Positions 9,101-21,634 of a stretch of DNA of 64,000 bases are shown piece after piece; the stretch's first letter is position 1, and each line of letters begins with the position of its first letter. The notes beneath the pieces are model-generated. The model made no database searches. It saw only the letters and a program-made list of their open reading frames with translations, and was not told where the DNA came from. The translations under genes and the position numbers were made by a program. The stretch covers positions 124,001-188,000 of the forward strand of contig CM075185.1 of the NCBI GenBank assembly GCA_037577475.1, written 5' to 3'. The DNA is from Chaunax sp. Z400. Taxonomy: Eukaryota; Chordata; Actinopteri; Lophiiformes; Chaunacidae.

Positions 9101-10745
9101 GAACGGAAGGTCGTAGAGACTCGTGGAGAAGTCTGGCGTGTTCAGAGACCACGAATTATGTCGGACGGATCATGGTCCCGAGTCTCTACGACCTTCCGTT
9201 CCCGAGTTATACTCAAGTTTATTTTCCCATTGAAGTGAATGGGGTTTGGTTCGCCTATAGTGAATGTGTGTATCTCGGAAACGGAAGGTCGTAGAGACTC
9301 GGGACCAACGTCCGTCTAGGGGTTTATGTGGTCTCTGAGAACACCAGTCTTTGTCCCGAGTCTGTGCGACCTTCCTTTCCCGAGATATGACATGTCCAGT
9401 AGGGGCGTATTTTGAATGTCTGTATCTCGGGAACGGAAGGTCGTAGAGACTCGGGGATAAGCTCTTTCAATGGTTTTATGGGGTCTCCAAGAATGCCAGC
9501 GGGTAAACCGAGTCTCTACGACTTACGGTTCCCGAGATATGACATGTATTTTTGGTGATTTTTGGAATTTTTGTATCTCGGGAACGGAAGGTCGTAGAGA
9601 CTCGTGGAGAAGTCTGGCGTGTTCAGAGACCACGAATTATGTCGGACGGATCATGGTCCCGAGTCTCTACGACCTTCCGTTCCCGAGTTATACTCAAGTT
9701 TATTTTCCCATTGAAGTGAATGGGGTTTGGTCCGCCTATAGTGAATGTGTGTATCTCGGAAACGGAAGGTCGTAGAGACTCGGGACCAACGTCCGTCTAG
9801 GGGTTTATGTGGTCTCTGAGAACACCAGTCTTTGTCCCGAGTCTGTGCGACCTTCCTTTCCCGAGATATGACATGTCCAGTAGGGGCGTATTTTGAATGT
9901 TTGTATCTCGGGAACGGAAGGTCGTAGAGACTCGTGGAGAAGTCTGGCGTGTTCAGAGACCACGAATTATGTCGGACGGATCATGGTCCCGAGTCTCTAC
10001 GACCTTCCGTTCCCGAGTTATACTCAAGTTTATTTTCCCATTGAAGTGAATGGGGTTTGGTTCGCCTATAGTGAATGTGTGTATCTCGGAAACGGAAGGT
10101 CGTAGAGACTCGGGACCAACGTCCGTCTAGGGGTTTATGTGGTCTCTGAGAACACCAGTCTTTGTCCCGAGTCTGTGCGACCTTCCTTTCCCGAGATATG
10201 ACATGTCCAGTAGGGGCGTATTTTGAATGTCTGTATCTCGGGAACGGAAGGTCGTAGAGACTCGGGGATAAGCTCTTTCAATGGTTTTATGGGGTCTCCA
10301 AGAATGCCAGCGGGTAAACCGAGTCTCTACGACTTACGGTTCCCGAGATATGACATGTATTTTTGGTGATTTTTGGAATTTTTGTATCTCGGGAACGGAA
10401 GGTCGTAGAGACTCGTGGAGAAGTCTGGCGTGTTCAGAGACCACGAATTATGTCGGACGGATCATGGTCCCGAGTCTCTACGACCTTCCGTTCCCGAGTT
10501 ATACTCAAGTTTATTTTCCCATTGAAGTGAATGGGGTTTGGTCCGCCTATAGTGAATGTGTGTATCTCGGAAACGGAAGGTCGTAGAGACTCGGGACCAA
10601 CGTCCGTCTAGGGGTTTATGTGGTCTCTGAGAACACCAGTCTTTGTCCCGAGTCTGTGCGACCTTCCTTTCCCGAGATATGACATGTCCAGTAGGGGCGT
10701 ATTTTGAATGTCTGTATCTCGGGAACGGAAGGTCGTAGAGACTCG
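6106..10745 (+). repeat. 4640-bp super-unit, copy 1
   Basis: Four subunits: 6106 T(111 bp)-A3-A2-BC; 6849 T-A1-BC-BC; 7777 T-A3-A2-BC; 8526 T-A1-BC-BC-A2-BC-BC-A2-BC. Lengths 743, 928, 749 and 2220. The first A3 has ggggtcccc, the second ggggtctcc, which lets the two be told apart in later copies. Copy-specific changes noticed: gcaacc at 8440 and ttgtatc at 9901. Confidence 0.93.
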
Positions 10746-13700
10746 CGGACAAGTGTGGGTTAGGGGTTAGGGTTAGGGTTAGGGTTAAGGGGATAAAAAC
10801 TCAATGGGGGCCCTACCCGGGTTGGTAACTTTTGAACGGAATGTCGTAGAGACTCGGGGATAAGCTCTTTCAACGGTTTTATGGGGTCCCCAAGAATGCC
10901 AGCGGGTAAACCGAGTCTCTACGACTTACGGTTCCCGAGATATGACATGTATTTTTGGTGATTTTTGGAATGTTTGTATCTCGGGAACGGAAGGTCGTAG
11001 AGACTCGGGGATAAGCTCTTTCAATGGTTTTATGGGGTCTCCAAGAATGCCAGCGGGTAAACCGAGTCTCTACGACTTACGGTTCCCGAGATATGACATG
11101 TATTTTTGGTGATTTTTGGAATTTTTGTATCTCGGGAACGGAAGGTCGTAGAGACTCGGGGAGAAGTCTGGCGTGTTCAGAGACCACGAATTATGTCCGA
11201 CGGATCATGGTCCCGAGTCTCTACGACCTTCCGTTCCCGAGTTATACTCAAGTTTATTTTCCCATTGAAGTGAATGGGGTTTGGTTCGCCTATAGTGAAT
11301 GTGTGTATCTCGGAAACGGAAGGTCGTAGAGACTCGGGACCAACGTCCGTCTAGGGGTTTATGTGGTCTCTGAGAACACCAGTCTTTGTCCCGAGTCTGT
11401 GCGACCTTCCTTTCCCGAGATATGACATGTCCAGTAGGGGCGTATTTTGAATGTCTGTATCTCGGGAACGGAAGGTCGTAGAGACTCGCGGACAAGTGTG
11501 GGTTAGGGGTTAGGGTTAGGGTTAGGGTTAGGGTTAAGGGGATAAAAACTCAATGGGGGCCCTACCCGGGTTGGTAACTTTTGAACGGAAGGTCGTAGAG
11601 ACTCGGGGATAAGCTCTTTCAACGGTTTTATGGGGTCTCCAAGAACGTCAGCAGGTAAACCGAGTCTCTACGATTTACGGTTCCCGAGATATGACATGTA
11701 TTTTTGGTGATTTTTGGAATTTTTGTATCTCGGGAACGGAAGGTCGTAGAGACTCGGGGAGAAGTCTGGCGTGTTCAGAGACCACGAATTATGTCCAACG
11801 GATCATGGTCCCGAGTCTCTACGACCTTCCGTTCCCGAGTTATACTCAAGTTTATTTTCCCATTGAAGTGAATGGGGTTTGGTTCGCCTATAGTGAATGT
11901 GTGTATCTCGGAAACGGAAGGTCGTAGAGACTCGGGCCCAACGTCTGTCTAGGGGTTTATGTGGTCTCTGAGAACACCAGTCTTTGTCCCGAGTCTGTGC
12001 GACCTTCCTTTCCCGAGATATGACATGTCCAGTAGGGGCGTATTTTGAATGTCTGTATCTCGGGAACGGAAGGTCGTAGAGACTCGTGGAGAAGTCTGGC
12101 GTGTTCAGAGACCACGAATTATGTCGGACGGATCATGGTCCCGAGTCTCTACGACCTTCCGTTCCCGAGTTATACTCAAGTTTATTTTCCCATTGAAGTG
12201 AATGGGGTTTGGTTCGCCTATAGTGAATGTGTGTATCTCGGAAACGGAAGGTCGTAGAGACTCGGGACCAACGTCCGTCTAGGGGTTTATGTGGTCTCTG
12301 AGAACACCAGTCTTTGTCCCGAGTCTGTGCGACCTTCCTTTCCCGAGATATGACATGTCCAGTAGGGGCGTATTTTGAATGTCTGTATCTCGGGAACGGA
12401 AGGTCGTAGAGACTCGCGGACAAGTGTGGGTTAGGGGTTAGGGTTAGGGTTAGGGTTAGGGTTAAGGGGATAAAAACTCAATGGGGGCCCTACCCGGGTT
12501 GGTAACTTTTGAACGGAATGTCGTAGAGACTCGGGGATAAGCTCTTTCAACGGTTTTATGGGGTCTCCAAGAATGCCAGCGGGTAAACCGAGTCTCTACG
12601 ACTTACGGTTCCCGAGATATGACATGTATTTTTGGTGATTTTTGGAATGTTTGTATCTCGGGAACGGAAGGTCGTAGAGACTCGGGGATAAGCTCTTTCA
12701 ATGGTTTTATGGGGTCTCCAAGAATGCCAGCGGGTAAACCGAGTCTCTACGACTTACGGTTCCCGAGATATGACATGTATTTTTGGTGATTTTTGGAATT
12801 TTTGTATCTCGGGAACGGAAGGTCGTAGAGACTCGGGGAGAAGTCTGGCGTGTTCAGAGACCAGGAATTATGTCCGACGGATCATGGTCCCGAGTCTCTA
12901 CGACCTTCCGTTCCCGAGTTATACTCAAGTTTATTTTCCCATTGAAGTGAATGGGGTTTGGTTCGCCTATAGTGAATGTGTGTATCTCGGAAACGGAAGG
13001 TCGTAGAGACTCGGGACCAACGTCCGTCTAGGGGTTTATGTGGTCTCTGAGAACACCAGTCTTTGTCCCGAGTCTGTGCGACCTTCCTTTCCCGAGATAT
13101 GACATGTCCAGTAGGGGCGTATTTTGAATGTCTGTATCTCGGGAACGGAAGGTCGTAGAGACTCGCGGACAAGTGTGGGTTAGGGGTTAGGGTTAGGGTT
13201 AGGGTTAGGGTTAAGGGGATAAAAACTCAATGGGGGCCCTACCCGGGTTGGTAACTTTTGAACGGAAGGTCGTAGAGACTCGGGGATAAGCTCTTTCAAC
13301 AGTTTTATGGGGTCTCCAAGAACGTCAGCAGGTAAACCGAGTCTCTACGATTTACGGTTCCCGAGATATGACATGTATTTTTGGTGATTTTTGGAATTTT
13401 TGTATCTCGGGAACGGAAGGTCGTAGAGACTCGGGGAGAAGTCTGGCGTGTTCAGAGACCACGAATTATGTCAAACGGATCATGGTCCCGAGTCTCTACG
13501 ACCTTCCGTTCCCGAGTTATACTCAAGTTTATTTTCCCATTGAAGTGAATGGGGTTTGGTTCGCCTATAGTGAATGTGTGTATCTCGGAAACGGAAGGTC
13601 GTAGAGACTCGGGCCCAACGTCTGTCTAGGGGTTTATGTGGTCTCTGAGAACACCAGTCTTTGTCCCGAGTCTGTGCGACCTTCCTTTCCCGAGATATGA

Positions 13701-15385
13701 CATGTCCAGTAGGGGCGTATTTTGAATGTCTGTATCTCGGGAACGGAAGGTCGTAGAGACTCGTGGAGAAGTCTGGCGTGTTCAGAGACCACGAATTATG
13801 TCGGACGGATCATGGTCCCGAGTCTCTACGACCTTCCGTTCCCGAGTTATACTCAAGTTTATTTTCCCATTGAAGTGAATGGGGTTTGGTTCGCCTATAG
13901 TGAATGTGTGTATCTCGGAAACGGAAGGTCGTAGAGACTCGGGACCAACGTCCGTCTAGGGGTTTATGTGGTCTCTGAGAACACCAGTCTTTGTCCCGAG
14001 TCTGTGCGACCTTCCTTTCCCGAGATATGACATGTCCAGTAGGGGCGTATTTTGAATGTCTGTATCTCGGGAACGGAAGGTCGTAGAGACTCGGGGATAA
14101 GCTCTTTCAATGGTTTTATGGGGTCTCCAAGAATGCCAGCGGGTAAACCGAGTCTCTACGACTTACGGTTCCCGAGATATGACATGTATTTTTGGTGATT
14201 TTTGGAATTTTTGTATCTCGGGAACGGAAGGTCGTAGAGACTCGTGGAGAAGTCTGGCGTGTTCAGAGACCACGAATTATGTCGGACGGATCATGGTCCC
14301 GAGTCTCTACGACCTTCCGTTCCCGAGTTATACTCAAGTTTATTTTCCCATTGAAGTGAATGGGGTTTGGTCCGCCTATAGTGAATGTGTGTATCTCGGA
14401 AACGGAAGGTCGTAGAGACTCGGGACCAACGTCCGTCTAGGGGTTTATGTGGTCTCTGAGAACACCAGTCTTTGTCCCGAGTCTGTGCGACCTTCCTTTC
14501 CCGAGATATGACATGTCCAGTAGGGGCGTATTTTGAATGTCTGTATCTCGGGAACGGAAGGTCGTAGAGACTCGTGGAGAAGTCTGGCGTGTTCAGAGAC
14601 CACGAATTATGTCGGACGGATCATGGTCCCGAGTCTCTACGACCTTCCGTTCCCGAGTTATACTCAAGTTTATTTTCCCATTGAAGTGAATGGGGTTTGG
14701 TTCGCCTATAGTGAATGTGTGTATCTCGGAAACGGAAGGTCGTAGAGACTCGGGACCAACGTCCGTCTAGGGGTTTATGTGGTCTCTGAGAACACCAGTC
14801 TTTGTCCCGAGTCTGTGCGACCTTCCTTTCCCGAGATATGACATGTCCAGTAGGGGCGTATTTTGAATGTCTGTATCTCGGGAACGGAAGGTCGTAGAGA
14901 CTCGGGGATAAGCTCTTTCAATGGTTTTATGGGGTCTCCAAGAATGCCAGCGGGTAAACCGAGTCTCTACGACTTACGGTTCCCGAGATATGACATGTAT
15001 TTTTGGTGATTTTTGGAATTTTTGTATCTCGGGAACGGAAGGTCGTAGAGACTCGTGGAGAAGTCTGGCGTGTTCAGAGACCACGAATTATGTCGGACGG
15101 ATCATGGTCCCGAGTCTCTACGACCTTCCGTTCCCGAGTTATACTCAAGTTTATTTTCCCATTGAAGTGAATGGGGTTTGGTCCGCCTATAGTGAATGTG
15201 TGTATCTCGGAAACGGAAGGTCGTAGAGACTCGGGACCAACGTCCGTCTAGGGGTTTATGTGGTCTCTGAGAACACCAGTCTTTGTCCCGAGTCTGTGCG
15301 ACCTTCCTTTCCCGAGATATGACATGTCCAGTAGGGGCGTATTTTGAATGTCTGTATCTCGGGAACGGAAGGTCGTAGAGACTCG
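10746..15385 (+). repeat. 4640-bp super-unit, copy 2
   Basis: Identical module order and length to copy 1, with subunits at 10746, 11489, 12417 and 13166. I noticed only four point differences from copy 1: positions 8440 and 9901 of copy 1, and here ccaggaatt at 12864 and caacag at 13301. The duplication is therefore very recent. Confidence 0.93.
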
Positions 15386-18300
15386 CGGACAAGTGTGGGT
15401 TAGGGGTTAGGGTTAGGGTTAGGGTTAAGGGGATAAAAACTCAATGGGGGCCCTACCCGGGTTGGTAACTTTTGAACGGAATGTCGTAGAGACTCGGGGA
15501 TAAGCTCTTTCAACGGTTTTATGGGGTCCCCAAGAATGCCAGCGGGTAAACCGAGTCTCTACGACTTACGGTTCCCGAGATATGACATGTATTTTTGGTG
15601 ATTTTTGGAATGTTTGTATCTCGGGAACGGAAGGTCGTAGAGACTCGGGGATAAGCTCTTTCAATGGTTTTATGGGGTCTCCAAGAATGCCAGCGGGTAA
15701 ACCGAGTCTCTACGACTTACGGTTCCCGAGATATGACATGTATTTTTGGTGATTTTTGGAATTTTTGTATCTCGGGAACGGAAGGTCGTAGAGACTCGGG
15801 GAGAAGTCTGGCGTGTTCAGAGACCACGAATTATGTCCGACGGATCATGGTCCCGAGTCTCTACGACCTTCCGTTCCCGAGTTATACTCAAGTTTATTTT
15901 CCCATTGAAGTGAATGGGGTTTGGTTCGCCTATAGTGAATGTGTGTATCTCGGAAACGGAAGGTCGTAGAGACTCGGGACCAACGTCCGTCTAGGGGTTT
16001 ATGTGGTCTCTGAGAACACCAGTCTTTGTCCCGAGTCTGTGCGACCTTCCTTTCCCGAGATATGACATGTCCAGTAGGGGCGTATTTTGAATGTCTGTAT
16101 CTCGGGAACGGAAGGTCGTAGAGACTCGCGGACAAGTGTGGGTTAGGGGTTAGGGTTAGGGTTAGGGTTAGGGTTAAGGGGATAAAAACTCAATGGGGGC
16201 CCTACCCGGGTTGGTAACTTTTGAACGGAAGGTCGTAGAGACTCGGGGATAAGCTCTTTCAACGGTTTTATGGGGTCTCCAAGAACGTCAGCAGGTAAAC
16301 CGAGTCTCTACGATTTACGGTTCCCGAGATATGACATGTATTTTTGGTGATTTTTGGAATTTTTGTATCTCGGGAACGGAAGGTCGTAGAGACTCGGGGA
16401 GAAGTCTGGCGTGTTCAGAGACCACGAATTATGTCCAACGGATCATGGTCCCGAGTCTCTACGACCTTCCGTTCCCGAGTTATACTCAAGTTTATTTTCC
16501 CATTGAAGTGAATGGGGTTTGGTTCGCCTATAGTGAATGTGTGTATCTCGGAAACGGAAGGTCGTAGAGACTCGGGCCCAACGTCTGTCTAGGGGTTTAT
16601 GTGGTCTCTGAGAACACCAGTCTTTGTCCCGAGTCTGTGCGACCTTCCTTTCCCGAGATATGACATGTCCAGTAGGGGCGTATTTTGAATGTCTGTATCT
16701 CGGGAACGGAAGGTCGTAGAGACTCGTGGAGAAGTCTGGCGTGTTCAGAGACCACGAATTATGTCGGACGGATCATGGTCCCGAGTCTCTACGACCTTCC
16801 GTTCCCGAGTTATACTCAAGTTTATTTTCCCATTGAAGTGAATGGGGTTTGGTTCGCCTATAGTGAATGTGTGTATCTCGGAAACGGAAGGTCGTAGAGA
16901 CTCGGGACCAACGTCCGTCTAGGGGTTTATGTGGTCTCTGAGAACACCAGTCTTTGTCCCGAGTCTGTGCGACCTTCCTTTCCCGAGATATGACATGTCC
17001 AGTAGGGGCGTATTTTGAATGTCTGTATCTCGGGAACGGAAGGTCGTAGAGACTCGCGGACAAGTGTGGGTTAGGGGTTAGGGTTAGGGTTAGGGTTAGG
17101 GTTAAGGGGATAAAAACTCAATGGGGGCCCTACCCGGGTTGGTAACTTTTGAACGGAATGTCGTAGAGACTCGGGGATAAGCTCTTTCAACGGTTTTATG
17201 GGGTCTCCAAGAATGCCAGCGGGTAAACCGAGTCTCTACGACTTACGGTTCCCGAGATATGACATGTATTTTTGGTGATTTTTGGAATGTTTGTATCTCG
17301 GGAACGGAAGGTCGTAGAGACTCGGGGATAAGCTCTTTCAATGGTTTTATGGGGTCTCCAAGAATGCCAGCGGGTAAACCGAGTCTCTACGACTTACGGT
17401 TCCCGAGATATGACATGTATTTTTGGTGATTTTTGGAATTTTTGTATCTCGGGAACGGAAGGTCGTAGAGACTCGGGGAGAAGTCTGGCGTGTTCAGAGA
17501 CCAGGAATTATGTCCGACGGATCATGGTCCCGAGTCTCTACGACCTTCCGTTCCCGAGTTATACTCAAGTTTATTTTCCCATTGAAGTGAATGGGGTTTG
17601 GTTCGCCTATAGTGAATGTGTGTATCTCGGAAACGGAAGGTCGTAGAGACTCGGGACCAACGTCCGTCTAGGGGTTTATGTGGTCTCTGAGAACACCAGT
17701 CTTTGTCCCGAGTCTGTGCGACCTTCCTTTCCCGAGATATGACATGTCCAGTAGGGGCGTATTTTGAATGTCTGTATCTCGGGAACGGAAGGTCGTAGAG
17801 ACTCGCGGACAAGTGTGGGTTAGGGGTTAGGGTTAGGGTTAGGGTTAGGGTTAAGGGGATAAAAACTCAATGGGGGCCCTACCCGGGTTGGTAACTTTTG
17901 AACGGAAGGTCGTAGAGACTCGGGGATAAGCTCTTTCAACGGTTTTATGGGGTCTCCAAGAACGTCAGCAGGTAAACCGAGTCTCTACGATTTACGGTTC
18001 CCGAGATATGACATGTATTTTTGGTGATTTTTGGAATTTTTGTATCTCGGGAACGGAAGGTCGTAGAGACTCGGGGAGAAGTCTGGCGTGTTCAGAGACC
18101 ACGAATTATGTCAAACGGATCATGGTCCCGAGTCTCTACGACCTTCCGTTCCCGAGTTATACTCAAGTTTATTTTCCCATTGAAGTGAATGGGGTTTGGT
18201 TCGCCTATAGTGAATGTGTGTATCTCGGAAACGGAAGGTCGTAGAGACTCGGGCCCAACGTCTGTCTAGGGGTTTATGTGGTCTCTGAGAACACCAGTCT

Positions 18301-19214
18301 TTGTCCCGAGTCTGTGCGACCTTCCTTTCCCGAGATATGACATGTCCAGTAGGGGCGTATTTTGAATGTCTGTATCTCGGGAACGGAAGGTCGTAGAGAC
18401 TCGTGGAGAAGTCTGGCGTGTTCAGAGACCACGAATTATGTCGGACGGATCATGGTCCCGAGTCTCTACGACCTTCCGTTCCCGAGTTATACTCAAGTTT
18501 ATTTTCCCATTGAAGTGAATGGGGTTTGGTTCGCCTATAGTGAATGTGTGTATCTCGGAAACGGAAGGTCGTAGAGACTCGGGACCAACGTCCGTCTAGG
18601 GGTTTATGTGGTCTCTGAGAACACCAGTCTTTGTCCCGAGTCTGTGCGACCTTCCTTTCCCGAGATATGACATGTCCAGTAGGGGCGTATTTTGAATGTC
18701 TGTATCTCGGGAACGGAAGGTCGTAGAGACTCGGGGATAAGCTCTTTCAATGGTTTTATGGGGTCTCCAAGAATGCCAGCGGGTAAACCGAGTCTCTACG
18801 ACTTACGGTTCCCGAGATATGACATGTATTTTTGGTGATTTTTGGAATTTTTGTATCTCGGGAACGGAAGGTCGTAGAGACTCGTGGAGAAGTCTGGCGT
18901 GTTCAGAGACCACGAATTATGTCGGACGGATCATGGTCCCGAGTCTCTACGACCTTCCGTTCCCGAGTTATACTCAAGTTTATTTTCCCATTGAAGTGAA
19001 TGGGGTTTGGTCCGCCTATAGTGAATGTGTGTATCTCGGAAACGGAAGGTCGTAGAGACTCGGGACCAACGTCCGTCTGGGGGTTTATGTGGTCTCTGAG
19101 AACACCAGTCTTTGTCCCGAGTCTGTGCGACCTTCCTTTCCCGAGATATGACATGTCCAGTAGGGGCGTATTTTGAATGTCTGTATCTCGGGAACGGAAG
19201 GTCGTAGAGACTCG
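15386..19214 (+). repeat. 4640-bp super-unit, copy 3 with an 811-bp deletion
   Basis: Subunits at 15386, 16129, 17057 and 17806. The fourth stops after T-A1-BC-BC-A2-BC, lacking the 811 bp that correspond to BC-A2-BC (330+151+330). It shares the copy-2 marker ccaggaatt (17504). The last C has gtctggggg at 19079, not seen in the other copies. Confidence 0.92.
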
Positions 19215-21634
19215 CGGACAAGTGTGGGTTAGGGGTTAGGGTTAGGGTTAGGGTTAAGGGGATAAAAACTCAATGGGGGCCCTACCCGGGTTGGTAACTT
19301 TTGAACGGAATGTCGTAGAGACTCGGGGATAAGCTCTTTCAACGGTTTTATGGGGTCCCCAAGAATGCCAGCGGGTAAACCGAGTCTCTACGACTTACGG
19401 TTCCCGAGATATGACATGTATTTTTGGTGATTTTTGGAATGTTTGTATCTCGGGAACGGAAGGTCGTAGAGACTCGGGGATAAGCTCTTTCAATGGTTTT
19501 ATGGGGTCTCCAAGAATGCCAGCGGGTAAACCGAGTCTCTACGACTTACGGTTCCCGAGATATGACATGTATTTTTGGTGATTTTTGGAATTTTTGTATC
19601 TCGGGAACGGAAGGTCGTAGAGACTCGGGGAGAAGTCTGGCGTGTTCAGAGACCAGGAATTATGTCCGACGGATCATGGTCCCGAGTCTCTACGACCTTC
19701 CGTTCCCGAGTTATACTCAAGTTTATTTTCCCATTGAAGTGAATGGGGTTTGGTTCGCCTATAGTGAATGTGTGTATCTCGGAAACGGAAGGTCGTAGAG
19801 ACTCGGGACCAACGTCCGTCTAGGGGTTTATGTGGTCTCTGAGAACACCAGTCTTTGTCCCGAGTCTGTGCGACCTTCCTTTCCCGAGATATGACATGTC
19901 CAGTAGGGGCGTATTTTGAATGTCTGTATCTCGGGAACGGAAGGTCGTAGAGACTCGCGGACAAGTGTGGGTTAGGGGTTAGGGTTAGGGTTAGGGTTAG
20001 GGTTAAGGGGATAAAAACTCAATGGGGGCCCTACCCGGGTTGGTAACTTTTGAACGGAAGGTCGTAGAGACTCGGGGATAAGCTCTTTCAACGGTTTTAT
20101 GGGGTCTCCAAGAACGTCAGCAGGTAAACCGAGTCTCTACGATTTACGGTTCCCGAGATATGACATGTATTTTTGGTGATTTTTGGAATTTTTGTATCTC
20201 GGGAACGGAAGGTCGTAGAGACTCGGGGAGAAGTCTGGCGTGTTCAGAGACCACGAATTATGTCCAACGGATCATGGTCCCGAGTCTCTACGACCTTCCG
20301 TTCCCGAGTTATACTCAAGTTTATTTTCCCATTGAAGTGAATGGGGTTTGGTTCGCCTATAGTGAATGTGTGTATCTCGGAAACGGAAGGTCGTAGAGAC
20401 TCGGGCCCAACGTCTGTCTAGGGGTTTATGTGGTCTCTGAGAACACCAGTCTTTGTCCCGAGTCTGTGCGACCTTCCTTTCCCGAGATATGACATGTCCA
20501 GTAGGGGCGTATTTTGAATGTCTGTATCTCGGGAACGGAAGGTCGTAGAGACTCGTGGAGAAGTCTGGCGTGTTCAGAGACCACGAATTATGTCGGACGG
20601 ATCATGGTCCCGAGTCTCTACGACCTTCCGTTCCCGAGTTATACTCAAGTTTATTTTCCCATTGAAGTGAATGGGGTTTGGTTCGCCTATAGTGAATGTG
20701 TGTATCTCGGAAACGGAAGGTCGTAGAGACTCGGGACCAACGTCCGTCTAGGGGTTTATGTGGTCTCTGAGAACACCAGTCTTTGTCCCGAGTCTGTGCG
20801 ACCTTCCTTTCCCGAGATATGACATGTCCAGTAGGGGCGTATTTTGAATGTCTGTATCTCGGGAACGGAAGGTCGTAGAGACTCGCGGACAAGTGTGGGT
20901 TAGGGGTTAGGGTTAGGGTTAGGGTTAGGGTTAAGGGGATAAAAACTCAATGGGGGCCCTACCCGGGTTGGTAACTTTTGAACGGAATGTCGTAGAGACT
21001 CGGGGATAAGCTCTTTCAACGGTTTTATGGGGTCTCCAAGAATGCCAGCGGGTAAACCGAGTCTCTACGACTTACGGTTCCCGAGATATGACATGTATTT
21101 TTGGTGATTTTTGGAATGTTTGTATCTCGGGAACGGAAGGTCGTAGAGACTCGGGGATAAGCTCTTTCAATGGTTTTATGGGGTCTCCAAGAATGCCAGC
21201 GGGTAAACCGAGTCTCTACGACTTACGGTTCCCGAGATATGACATGTATTTTTGGTGATTTTTGGAATTTTTGTATCTCGGGAACGGAAGGTCGTAGAGA
21301 CTCGGGGAGAAGTCTGGCGTGTTCAGAGACCACGAATTATGTCCGACGGATCATGGTCCCGAGTCTCTACGACCTTCCGTTCCCGAGTTATACTCAAGTT
21401 TATTTTCCCATTGAAGTGAATGGGGTTTGGTTCGCCTATAGTGAATGTGTGTATCTCGGAAACGGAAGGTCGTAGAGACTCGGGACCAACGTCCGTCTAG
21501 GGGTTTATGTGGTCTCTGAGAACACCAGTCTTTGTCCCGAGTCTGTGCGACCTTCCTTTCCCGAGATATGACATGTCCAGTAGGGGCGTATTTTGAATGT
21601 CTGTATCTCGGGAACGGAAGGTCGTAGAGACTCG
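19215..21634 (+). repeat. 4640-bp super-unit, partial copy 4
   Basis: First three subunits only: 19215 T(111)-A3-A2-BC, 19958 T-A1-BC-BC, 20886 T-A3-A2-BC. The ccaggaatt marker, which sits in the third subunit in copies 2 and 3, is here in the first (19656) and absent from the third. That points to a conversion or exchange patch between subunits. Confidence 0.9.
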
